Shown here piece by piece: positions 49,397-57,380 of a stretch of DNA of 64,000 nucleotides; positions within the stretch are counted from its first letter, which is position 1, and the number at the start of each line of letters is the position of its first letter. A program made the position numbers and the translations under genes. The DNA is taken from the NCBI GenBank assembly GCA_024698505.1, contig JAILRE010000050.1:1-64000 (forward strand), read 5' to 3'. Origin of the DNA: Clostridiales bacterium. GTDB taxonomy: Bacteria > Bacillota > Clostridia > Christensenellales > CAG-138. The notes beneath the pieces were generated by a model. That model was given only the letters and a program-made list of their open reading frames with translations, was not told the DNA's origin and did no database searches.

Positions 49397-49518
49397 ATCG
49401 TTATGAGTCTGTCGATCTGTTTCCGAATCGGCAATTCATGAATACGGTCGCTCAGTTATCCCGCTGAAATAATGAACGTCAGTTTTTCAGACCAAGCGAA
49501 GAAAAAGGAGGATGCAAT

Positions 49519-49824
49519 ATGAAGCTGTCGATGATATTCAAAGAAAAACCAAAGCAATGGGGCTTTCGCGGGGATCCGTATTTCTGGGATCATCTCCGAA
49601 AGAAGGCTGAAAACATGGAACTGATCACTCCCGACGAACTCGAGGAGTGGATAAAAGCGGAATACCTTTCGGTTTCGGGCAAGGCTTTGACAGACGAATA
49701 CGGCGATTTTGCCGTTGTCGACGAATTCGCTCACGGGGGAATGAGCTCCGGCGGAGTCGATAACATTTGGTGGATGGAAAATGGCATACCTCTGCTGAAG
49801 AGCAGGCTCGCCGCGCTCCTGTAA
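49519..49824 (+). CDS. Small hypothetical protein
   Basis: 101 aa ORF with SD aaaggagg; WGFRGDPYFWDHL...EWIKAEYLSVSGKALTDEYGDF. Confidence 0.75.
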   Translation: MKLSMIFKEKPKQWGFRGDPYFWDHLRKKAENMELITPDELEEWIKAEYLSVSGKALTDEYGDFAVVDEFAHGGMSSGGVDNIWWMENGIPLLKSRLAALL

Positions 49825-49941
49825 GCCCACAGCCGCTCCGGTAATAAATGAAACAGATTTATAAAATCAAGTAATTAATCGGCGTTTGGCTCTGCGCCGA
49901 GAACGGCGAAACAGTAAGCAATGACGCAAGGAGATCCCGAA

Positions 49942-50721
49942 ATGGTTTGCGAGCTTCATGACACGGCAAAAGCCGAAGCTCTATTTAAGGGCATGGAGGA
50001 TTCTTTGATCCTCTCCTGCCTGCAGAATATGATGGACGGAAAGATATACGTGACCGATCCCGAGGACCCGAGATCCGCTATGGCGTATGTCGCGGGCTTC
50101 GCGTTTTACGCGGGATCACCCGACGAGGAGCTTGCGGCCTTCACTCCGAACGGATCCTTCGAAATGGTCGCGCAGGACGAAGCCTGGGCAAGGCTGCTGA
50201 AAGATAAGCACCCCTGCGCAGTTACGTACACCCGCTACGCGATCAAAAAGGATACTAAGTTCGACCGAAAAAAGCTCGAAGCTCTGGCGGCTTCGCTTCC
50301 TTCCGGGTATGAAATAAGAAGGATAGACGCCGATCTTTACCGCGTTTGCCTGCAAAACGAGCTGTTCGAGTGCTGCGTATCGAACTTCGCATCGGAACGG
50401 GACTATCTGGAACACGGGCGCGGATTTGCCGTGATGAAGGACGGCGATATGGTTTCCTCCGCCTCGTCCTACTCCGTGTACCGCGAGGGAGTCGAAGTCG
50501 AGATAGATACCGTTGAGGAGGAACGCCGCAGGGGGCTTGCATCCGCCGTCGCGGCAAAGCTTATTCTTTCCTGTCTCGACGACGGTCTTTATCCCAGCTG
50601 GGACGCCGCGAATATGGAATCGGTGCGTCTTGCTCAAAAGCTCGGCTACGAGCTCAAAGGCGAATACAAAACGCTTTTTGTGAGAGACGTCTGCGATCAT
50701 GCCGTCGATCCGGGCAAATGA
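49942..50721 (+). CDS. GNAT acetyltransferase (ZmaR-like GNAT_acetyltran type)
   Basis: EEERRRGLASAVAAKLILSCLDDGLYPSWDAANMESVRLAQKLGYE; SD aaggag supports start at 49942. Confidence 0.82.
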   Translation: MVCELHDTAKAEALFKGMEDSLILSCLQNMMDGKIYVTDPEDPRSAMAYVAGFAFYAGSPDEELAAFTPNGSFEMVAQDEAWARLLKDKHPCAVTYTRYAIKKDTKFDRKKLEALAASLPSGYEIRRIDADLYRVCLQNELFECCVSNFASERDYLEHGRGFAVMKDGDMVSSASSYSVYREGVEVEIDTVEEERRRGLASAVAAKLILSCLDDGLYPSWDAANMESVRLAQKLGYELKGEYKTLFVRDVCDHAVDPGK

Positions 50722-50773
50722 ATATGGACGCGTGATCGGAGACGCCTGCATTATTATAGACGGCCTCACCTTC

Positions 50774-51076
50774 TGAAAATCTGTAAAGCTAGGCTATGTA
50801 ATGGTCATATACGACTATGATATCCCGGAATACGATATCTGGCATATGATGATGGACAGCTCGGAGCAGGGCAAGGGTTACGGCAAAGAAGCTCTCAACA
50901 GGGTTCTCGAATACATCAGTACGAAGCCCTTCGGCAATTCGGACAGAGCAGCCCTGACATGCGGGAAGAACAATACAGTGGCTATGAAGCTTTATGAAAG
51001 AATGGGCTTCTCGGCAACCGGCGCGGAGGATGAAGACGAGATAGAAATGGCTCTGACGCTTTCACAGCATAAATAG
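50774..51076 (+). pseudogene. N-terminally truncated GNAT acetyltransferase remnant
   Basis: Open frame KSVKLGYVMVIYDYD...MMMDSSEQGKGYGKEALNRVLEYI begins after an in-frame TGA, mid-domain, without an SD. Confidence 0.65.
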
Positions 51077-51109
51077 CCGTTCGTATCAGATCAATAAAAG
51101 GAGGCAAAT

Positions 51110-51421
51110 ATGGATCGCATCACAAGGATAAAAAAGATGGAGGAATGCCTTAACGTTTCGGAAAAGGCGTTGGACAGGGCTACCGAAGCCCTCGACGAGC
51201 TTGAAAAGTCGATGAAGGCCTTCGACAAGCTCAGTAAGTATTACGGAAGCACGCTGTGGATGTCGGATTTCGAGGCCGACGAGGCCGGCAAGCTTCCCGA
51301 GGATCTTAAAAGGGGCGTGCTTTCGGAGGACGCGGCATACAACGTGATCGTCGGCTACCGCGATATGACCGTCAGAATGATGAGGATCGCTGCGACGCTG
51401 ACCGAGAACGTGCTTATGTAA
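51110..51421 (+). CDS. DUF4298 domain protein
   Basis: MDRITRIKKMEECLNVSEKAL...LEKLSKYYGS-like...WMSDFEADEAGKLPEDLKRGVLSEDAAYNVI; SD aaaggagg. Confidence 0.85.
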   Translation: MDRITRIKKMEECLNVSEKALDRATEALDELEKSMKAFDKLSKYYGSTLWMSDFEADEAGKLPEDLKRGVLSEDAAYNVIVGYRDMTVRMMRIAATLTENVLM

Positions 51422-51425
51422 ACGA

Positions 51426-51460
51426 AAAACAGCTCTTCGAAGTTATCGAAGAGCTGTTTT
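51426..51460. terminator. Bidirectional terminator
   Basis: AAAACAGCTCTTCGA-AGTTA-TCGAAGAGCTGTTTT. Confidence 0.85.
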
Positions 51461-51470
51461 ATTTTGCTAA

Positions 51471-52601
51471 TTATTCGAAATGGGCCTTCAAAACGAGCTC
51501 GAAGGCAATTTTCAGCCCGTCCCTCAGCGAATCGATCTCAAGCCATTCGTCCCTTGTGTGCTCGCCCTTGCCGGAATACAGGCCGAACGTAACCGCGGGC
51601 ACTCCGAGCGAAAGCGGGATATTGGCGTCGGTCGAGCCCATTCCCCTTTTGACGTTCCCGCTTCTGACGGAGGTGATAGCGGTTTCGCATCTTGCGAGCA
51701 GAGCGTCGTAGGCGTCCCTGTCCACCCTGCCTCCGCAGGGGCGTTCCCCTATCAGTTCGGCGGAGAATTCGGCTCCCCTCCCCTGCGCGTCCCACATCAG
51801 CTCCTGGAAGCGTTCGCGCATGAACGCGAGGGCAATGCGGTCGTCCGAGCGGTACTCGTACAGTATCTCGCAGGAGGGCGCGATGGTGTTGACGGAGGTG
51901 CCGCCGTTTATCATGCCGACGTTATAGGTGGTTTTGACGCCGCTGATATCGGGAAGCTGCTGCGAATACAGCGCGGTCACGAGCTCGGACATTCGGTGTA
52001 TGGCGTTGGGGCTGCCGAAATCCCCGAAGGAATGGCCGCCCTGAGTTTTTGCATTAACGCGCCATCTTTCGCTTCCGACGGCTTTGACGATCATACCGTC
52101 TTCGAAAGTGCAGTCGAAGGAGACGAGCTCCTTTATCCTGCCCGCGTTGTCCTTCATAATTTGCCTTACGCCCTTGAGATTGCCGAGGCCCTCCTCGCAG
52201 GAATTGAGCACGAACAGCACGGGCGATTTGGGCTTACGCCCGGTTTCGAGTATGTATCGGATGAGCGTCAATATAGCCGTGACGTTGGCGGTGTCGTCGC
52301 CTATACCGGGGGCAAAGAGCCTGCCGTCCTCCTCCCTGACGGGAAGCGGCTCCGTATCGGGGAAAACCACGTCCGTATGAGCGGAATAAACGGTGATATC
52401 CGACGTCCCCTCGTCTATCCCGAAGGGGACGCAGACGTTCTTAGCCTCGTCCGTATAGACGCCCTCCGCTCCCCAGCCGCGCAAGAGCCCAGTAATGAAC
52501 TCTACCCTCTTTTCCTCATGGTGAGAAGGGGCGGGTATCGCGGCGAGTGTTTTCAAAAGCTCAACGTGATTGGCAAATTCGGTTTTTATCCAGCTGTTCA
52601 T
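51471..52601 (-). CDS. M20 family metallopeptidase
   Basis: VYSAHTDVVFPD, GDDTANVTAILTLIRYI, NSCEEGLGNLKG metal/catalytic motifs. Confidence 0.9.
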   Translation of the reverse strand: MNSWIKTEFANHVELLKTLAAIPAPSHHEEKRVEFITGLLRGWGAEGVYTDEAKNVCVPFGIDEGTSDITVYSAHTDVVFPDTEPLPVREEDGRLFAPGIGDDTANVTAILTLIRYILETGRKPKSPVLFVLNSCEEGLGNLKGVRQIMKDNAGRIKELVSFDCTFEDGMIVKAVGSERWRVNAKTQGGHSFGDFGSPNAIHRMSELVTALYSQQLPDISGVKTTYNVGMINGGTSVNTIAPSCEILYEYRSDDRIALAFMRERFQELMWDAQGRGAEFSAELIGERPCGGRVDRDAYDALLARCETAITSVRSGNVKRGMGSTDANIPLSLGVPAVTFGLYSGKGEHTRDEWLEIDSLRDGLKIAFELVLKAHFE

Positions 52602-52673
52602 GGAGGCCTCCGTTATTTCTTTACAGCATTATAACCGCTCGGCCGGTCAATTTCAATCAAAAAAGCGTCAAAC

Positions 52674-52702
52674 TTGACAAAATCGCGCTTCGAATTTATA
52701 CT
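52674..52702 (+). promoter_or_regulatory. Sigma-A promoter of methyltransferase/GNAT operon
   Basis: TTGACA - 17 nt - TATACT. Confidence 0.8.
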
Positions 52703-52731
52703 TTTTTTATTACGTATTCAGAGGACACGAC

Positions 52732-53481
52732 ATGGATTATCAGGAGGTCAACGCCGAGACCATCGACAGATGGGCGGAAAGCGGCTGGGAATGGGGCAAG
52801 CCCATCGGACATGAGACATACGTTAAAGCAAAGCACGGCGAATGGGACGTTCTTCTCACCCCGTCGAAGCCCGTTCCGCACGAATGGTTCGGCGAGCTTG
52901 TGGGAAAGAAGCTGCTCGGTCTCGCAAGCGGCGGCGGTCAGCAGATGCCCATCTTCGCGGCGCTCGGCGCGGAATGCACCGTGCTCGATTATTCAAAGAG
53001 GCAGCTTGAAAGCGAAAGGCTCGTTTCCGAGCGCGAGGGATATTCCATCCGCATTATAAGAGGCGATATGACGAAGACGCTCCCCTTCGCCGACGGAGAA
53101 TTCGATATTGTTTTCCATCCCGTTTCGAACTGCTACGCGAGGGACGTCGCGCATATCTGGCGCGAATGCGCAAGGGTATTGAAAAAAGGCGGAATCCTTA
53201 TTTCCGGGACGGATCATTTCGTCAATTACATCGTGGATGACGACGAGGAACGCATCGTAAATCATCTTCCTTTCGACCCTCCTTCGGATCCAGCGCAGAT
53301 GGAACAGCTGAGAAGGACTGACAGCGGCGTGCAGTTCTCGCACACGATCGCTGAGCAGATCGGCGGTCAGCTCGAAGCGGGCTTCATGCTGACGAACATA
53401 TATGAGGACACCAACGGCTCGGGCAGGCTGCACGAGCTGAACATTCCCACATTCCTCGCTATGAGGTCTGTAAAACTGTGA
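52732..53481 (+). CDS. Class I SAM-dependent methyltransferase
   Basis: GKKLLGLASGGGQQMPIFAALGAECTVLDYSKRQL. Confidence 0.9.
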   Translation: MDYQEVNAETIDRWAESGWEWGKPIGHETYVKAKHGEWDVLLTPSKPVPHEWFGELVGKKLLGLASGGGQQMPIFAALGAECTVLDYSKRQLESERLVSEREGYSIRIIRGDMTKTLPFADGEFDIVFHPVSNCYARDVAHIWRECARVLKKGGILISGTDHFVNYIVDDDEERIVNHLPFDPPSDPAQMEQLRRTDSGVQFSHTIAEQIGGQLEAGFMLTNIYEDTNGSGRLHELNIPTFLAMRSVKL

Positions 53482-53488
53482 GGCGCAT

Positions 53489-54496
53489 ATGGAAAACAAA
53501 GGAACGGTTACAATCGAAACAAAAAGGCTGAGGCTCAGGAGATTCACTCCCGAGGATGCCTCCGCCATGTATAAAAACTGGGCGAGCGACCCGGAAGTGA
53601 CGAGGCATCTGACCTGGCCCGCTCATGCGGACGAAGGCGTTTCGGCTTCTGTCATTTCGTCGTGGGTGAAGGAATACTCCTCCCCCGCCTATTATCAGTG
53701 GGCTATAGAGCTCAAAAGCCTTGGCGAACCCATAGGCGGCATCAGCGCTGTCGCAATCGACGAGAAAGCCGGCTCGGTTACTATCGGCTACTGCATTGGA
53801 AAACGCTTTTGGAATCAAGGGATCATGACGGAAGCCCTCGGCGCGGTGCTTGGATTCTTCTTCGAAGAGGTCAAGGCGCGCTGTGTGAACGCCTGTCACG
53901 ATCCGCGAAACCCTCATTCGGGAATGGTAATGCGAAAATGCGGTATGAGATACGACGGTACGCTGCGCTGCAAAGGGCATAACAACCTCGGCCCCACCGA
54001 CGAAGCCTGGCATTCGATACTACGCGGAGAATACTATAAAAACAAGCTCGGATATGAGATAGTTTGCATTTCCGAAAGGCCGGATCTTATCGAAAAGGCT
54101 TCCCGCTGGTTCCACGAAAAATGGGGCGTCCCGCTTGAAGCCTACGTTGAGAGCATGGAAGCATCGTTAGGTTCCCGAACATATCCCGAATGGTACGCTG
54201 CCATTCTGAACGGAAGAATAATAGCCGGCCTCGGCGTTATAGAAAACGACTTCCATAACAGGAAGGATCTTGCGCCGAACGTCTGCGCCGTCTATACGGA
54301 GCCGGAATTCCGCAATATGGGCATAGCTGGCGTGCTGCTTGACGGCGTTTGCGAGCATATGCGAAAAAGAGGCGTTTCACCACTCTATCTCTTAACGGAT
54401 CACGATTCCTTCTACGAGCGATACGGATGGGAATTCCTGACCATGGCTCAGGGCGACGGCGAGCCCGATCTTTCGAGATTGTACGTTCATCTTTGA
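53489..54496 (+). CDS. Fusion of RimJ/RimL-type GNAT and a second GNAT domain
   Basis: N-terminal IETKRLRLRRFTPEDA...GKRFWNQGIMTEAL...; C-terminal VYTEPEFRNMGIAGVLLDGVCEHMRKRG. Confidence 0.88.
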   Translation: MENKGTVTIETKRLRLRRFTPEDASAMYKNWASDPEVTRHLTWPAHADEGVSASVISSWVKEYSSPAYYQWAIELKSLGEPIGGISAVAIDEKAGSVTIGYCIGKRFWNQGIMTEALGAVLGFFFEEVKARCVNACHDPRNPHSGMVMRKCGMRYDGTLRCKGHNNLGPTDEAWHSILRGEYYKNKLGYEIVCISERPDLIEKASRWFHEKWGVPLEAYVESMEASLGSRTYPEWYAAILNGRIIAGLGVIENDFHNRKDLAPNVCAVYTEPEFRNMGIAGVLLDGVCEHMRKRGVSPLYLLTDHDSFYERYGWEFLTMAQGDGEPDLSRLYVHL

Positions 54497-54502
54497 GCAA
54501 AA

Positions 54503-54532
54503 AAACGGTCCTCTATAAAGAGGGCCGTTTTA
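54503..54532. terminator. Terminator between convergent GNAT fusion and amylase genes
   Basis: AAAACGGTCCTCT-ATAA-AGAGGGCCGTTTT. Confidence 0.8.
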
Positions 54533-54544
54533 TTTTGCGCTTGA

Positions 54545-56167
54545 TTATTTCAATATTACGCTCGTCTGGGAGCTGAGGGTAAGGATATTTCCCTCGAGCT
54601 TGGCTTCGCCCTTCCCAATGAAGGCGCGGATCCCGCTTACGGAGATATCGGTCACGGTGGAAAGATCGATCGTGACGTCGGAACCGGTAGTATTATGTAT
54701 CACTATTACGGAGCTGCCGTTATAAGTGGAGACGAATCCGCCGACGCGCATATCCTTGAAGGAGAGCGCCTTGTAATCGCCCAAAGCGATCTCGGGATTC
54801 GCCCTGCGGATCATGATGAGCTTCTTATAATAATTGTAGAGGCTGTTTTCGTCCTTCAGCTGATCCGCGACGGGCGCGTCGACGCGGTTATCCGCGGGAT
54901 AGGAAGCTCCCGTGGGATCCTTGACCTTGTCTTCGTCGCCCCATATCATAGCGAGGCGGCGGTTGGCGTCGGTATTGGAAGCGCCCCTCGAGCCCCTCAT
55001 GCCGATCTCCTCACCGTAATAGATGAACGGTGTGCCCGGGCCGAGTATGTAGAGGTTGGCGCCCATCTGCATATAGAAGCTCGCGATCGTCAGGAAGCCT
55101 GCCGCCCTGTCCATATCGTGATTGGTGATGAAGGGAGTTATCGTAGCGCCATCCCTCATGGCCGAAACGCGCTTAAGGTAGTTCTCCGTGTAGGCGGTGA
55201 ACTTGTTGACGTCGCCCTTTTTGGCGGCCTCGGCTATGATGCCGCTTGCCATCGCCTCCGCGAAGTCGAAGCAGTTCGTCGCCTTCATGTAAAGATCGGT
55301 TATGCCGTCGCCGTCCCATACCTCCGCGACGGTGTAGATATCGGGCTTCAGCTCCCTGAGCTTTGTCATGTACCACTCCCAGAACTCGAGGCTCCTCTTG
55401 TGATCGCCGAAGTAGACGTATTTTGCGGCGTCAAAGCGGAAGCCGTCGACTCCGAGATCGATATAGTACTTCGCGACTTCGAGCATCGTCCGGCGGACGA
55501 AATCGCTGTCATAGTTGAGCTCGGGCATATCGCCGGAGAAATTGCACTCGTAAAAATGCTTGGTGCCGGAGATCTGGCTGAACGTGCGCCCGGCGGGAGC
55601 GGAATCCGTTTCGGAATCGTACCAGGTGAAGAAATTGTAATAATCGCTGTCGGTATCGCCGTTCCTGTGAGCGACGACGAATTTGTTGAACCACTCGTTC
55701 TGCTTGCCGGTATGATTGAGAACGAGGTCGAGTATCAGGTACACGCCCCGCTCGTGGCAAACGGAGATGAGCTCTTTAAGATCCTCCTCGGTACCGAATG
55801 TGCCGTCGACCTTATAGTAATCGGTGACGTCGTATTTATGATACGAGGGCGACTGGAATATGGGCGTGAGCCAGATCCCCTCGATCCCGAGGGATCTGCC
55901 GGAATTCGGGTCGCCGTCGTTGAGGTAATCCATGCGGTCGATTATTCCCCTGAGATCGCCTATGCCGTCCCCGTTGGAATCGGAGAAGGAGCCGACGAAT
56001 ATCTCGTAGAACACGCGATCGTGGCCCGATTCCGTTTCGCTTGCCTTCAGATTATCGTCCTTTATCACGAACTCGCCGTTCGGATCCTGCGCGGGCTTCT
56101 TGCAGCCTGCCAAGAGCACGAACGCGGCGGCTAACAGAATAAGCAGCGCTCTCTTTGCGATCTTCAT
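54545..56167 (-). CDS. GH13 alpha-amylase family lipoprotein
   Basis: Lipobox LLAGC; VLNHTG, DGFRFDAAKY, AEVWD, ITNHDMDR GH13 motifs. Confidence 0.94.
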   Translation of the reverse strand: MKIAKRALLILLAAAFVLLAGCKKPAQDPNGEFVIKDDNLKASETESGHDRVFYEIFVGSFSDSNGDGIGDLRGIIDRMDYLNDGDPNSGRSLGIEGIWLTPIFQSPSYHKYDVTDYYKVDGTFGTEEDLKELISVCHERGVYLILDLVLNHTGKQNEWFNKFVVAHRNGDTDSDYYNFFTWYDSETDSAPAGRTFSQISGTKHFYECNFSGDMPELNYDSDFVRRTMLEVAKYYIDLGVDGFRFDAAKYVYFGDHKRSLEFWEWYMTKLRELKPDIYTVAEVWDGDGITDLYMKATNCFDFAEAMASGIIAEAAKKGDVNKFTAYTENYLKRVSAMRDGATITPFITNHDMDRAAGFLTIASFYMQMGANLYILGPGTPFIYYGEEIGMRGSRGASNTDANRRLAMIWGDEDKVKDPTGASYPADNRVDAPVADQLKDENSLYNYYKKLIMIRRANPEIALGDYKALSFKDMRVGGFVSTYNGSSVIVIHNTTGSDVTIDLSTVTDISVSGIRAFIGKGEAKLEGNILTLSSQTSVILK

Positions 56168-56273
56168 TTCATGATGCCTCTTTTCATGGTTTTTTCTTTC
56201 TATTATCGTACAATATATACCCGTTCATTGTCAAGTGAACGCGGTAAAAAATAAACGCTTTAGGTCAAACCGC

Positions 56274-56301
56274 TTGCGAACGGAAAAACCTGTGATATAA
56301 T
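56274..56301 (+). promoter_or_regulatory. Sigma-A promoter, possibly leaderless transcript
   Basis: TTGCGA - 16 nt - TATAAT with ATG 6 nt after the -10. Confidence 0.6.
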
Positions 56302-56307
56302 TAAAAT

Positions 56308-56793
56308 ATGGACAAACAGATAATTGAACTCTATGAAAAAGACGAGCCCTGCCTTCTTGAAAAGAGAGCGCGTATCTGGCGCGCGGTCGCGCTGGGCGTG
56401 GCTTTTTTGACGCTTACGGTCTGCGTGCTGCTCGTTATCAATATCAACAGGTTCCATTTCAACAAAGAGCTTGCCGCAGCCATAGCCGTCTGCACCGTCG
56501 GCGGTTGGACGGTCATTTCGCTAATGCATTTCCCCGCGGGCGACAGCCATAACGAGGCAAGGCACGCGAAGGCCATACTGGAAGCCGAGCGTGAAACGGT
56601 CCCTGGCAAGCTTACCGTTACGGACGAGCGGATCTACATCAAGAAAGCCGTAACGATGCGGAAGGTCTTGGTCGAAAACGGCGAAGAGAAAAAGAGCCTC
56701 TGGATCAACGAGCGCAAGCTTGGCGCGGTGAAAGGGCTTGAAACGAAAACGGTCTATGCGGCGAACGGCTTCGTAGCCGCCGTGGAGGTGTGA
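56308..56793 (+). CDS. Hypothetical membrane protein (two TM)
   Basis: 161 aa ORF with two hydrophobic segments. Confidence 0.75.
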   Translation: MDKQIIELYEKDEPCLLEKRARIWRAVALGVAFLTLTVCVLLVININRFHFNKELAAAIAVCTVGGWTVISLMHFPAGDSHNEARHAKAILEAERETVPGKLTVTDERIYIKKAVTMRKVLVENGEEKKSLWINERKLGAVKGLETKTVYAANGFVAAVEV

Positions 56794-56794
56794 C

Positions 56795-57364
56795 ATGATA
56801 CTCTTCAAGCGCATACTTTCACAGCTTCACCGATACGTCGTTTGGGCGCTCGTTTCCGCGCTCATTTGCGGTTTCGTGTTCTTCCGCGTTACCGACGCCA
56901 AGAAGGAAAAGAAGATCACGATCTACGCGAGGGTCCCCTCCGTCTCGTGCGAGGAGCTTTCGCTCGAGCTTGAAAAGAACAAGCCCGAAGGAATAAAGCT
57001 CATCAATGTTCATCACTTCTCCTACGATCTTTTCGGCATGGACGTATTCGAGTCCGGCGACGTATTCATCATCTCCAAGAGCGACGCGGAGCTCTATAGG
57101 GCAAACCTCTGCGAGATAGCGGGCCGCGGCGAAAACGATCTTATTATAGACGGCAAGGTCTGCGGCTGGCTCTTCTACGATGCGGAAAGCAGATCTTGCC
57201 CCGCCTCCTCATACTTCGATTTTACGTTCTACGAGGGCGACGGCTACGCCAACGAGGACTACTACATATGCTTCAACAAGGATTCCGTGCATATCGGCGA
57301 TATCAACGGATCCGCTGACGACGCCGCGATACAAACCGCGGAACACCTGCTTTCCCTTAAATAA
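56795..57364 (+). CDS. Hypothetical membrane-anchored protein
   Basis: 189 aa ORF, one N-terminal TM, coupled to the upstream gene. Confidence 0.75.
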   Translation: MILFKRILSQLHRYVVWALVSALICGFVFFRVTDAKKEKKITIYARVPSVSCEELSLELEKNKPEGIKLINVHHFSYDLFGMDVFESGDVFIISKSDAELYRANLCEIAGRGENDLIIDGKVCGWLFYDAESRSCPASSYFDFTFYEGDGYANEDYYICFNKDSVHIGDINGSADDAAIQTAEHLLSLK

Positions 57365-57380
57365 AGAACGGAGACCGAAA

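Noticed and set aside
54695-56134. 479-aa plus-strand ORF antisense to the amylase
   Set aside because: Antisense shadow; V/I/E/D-rich sequence without motifs.
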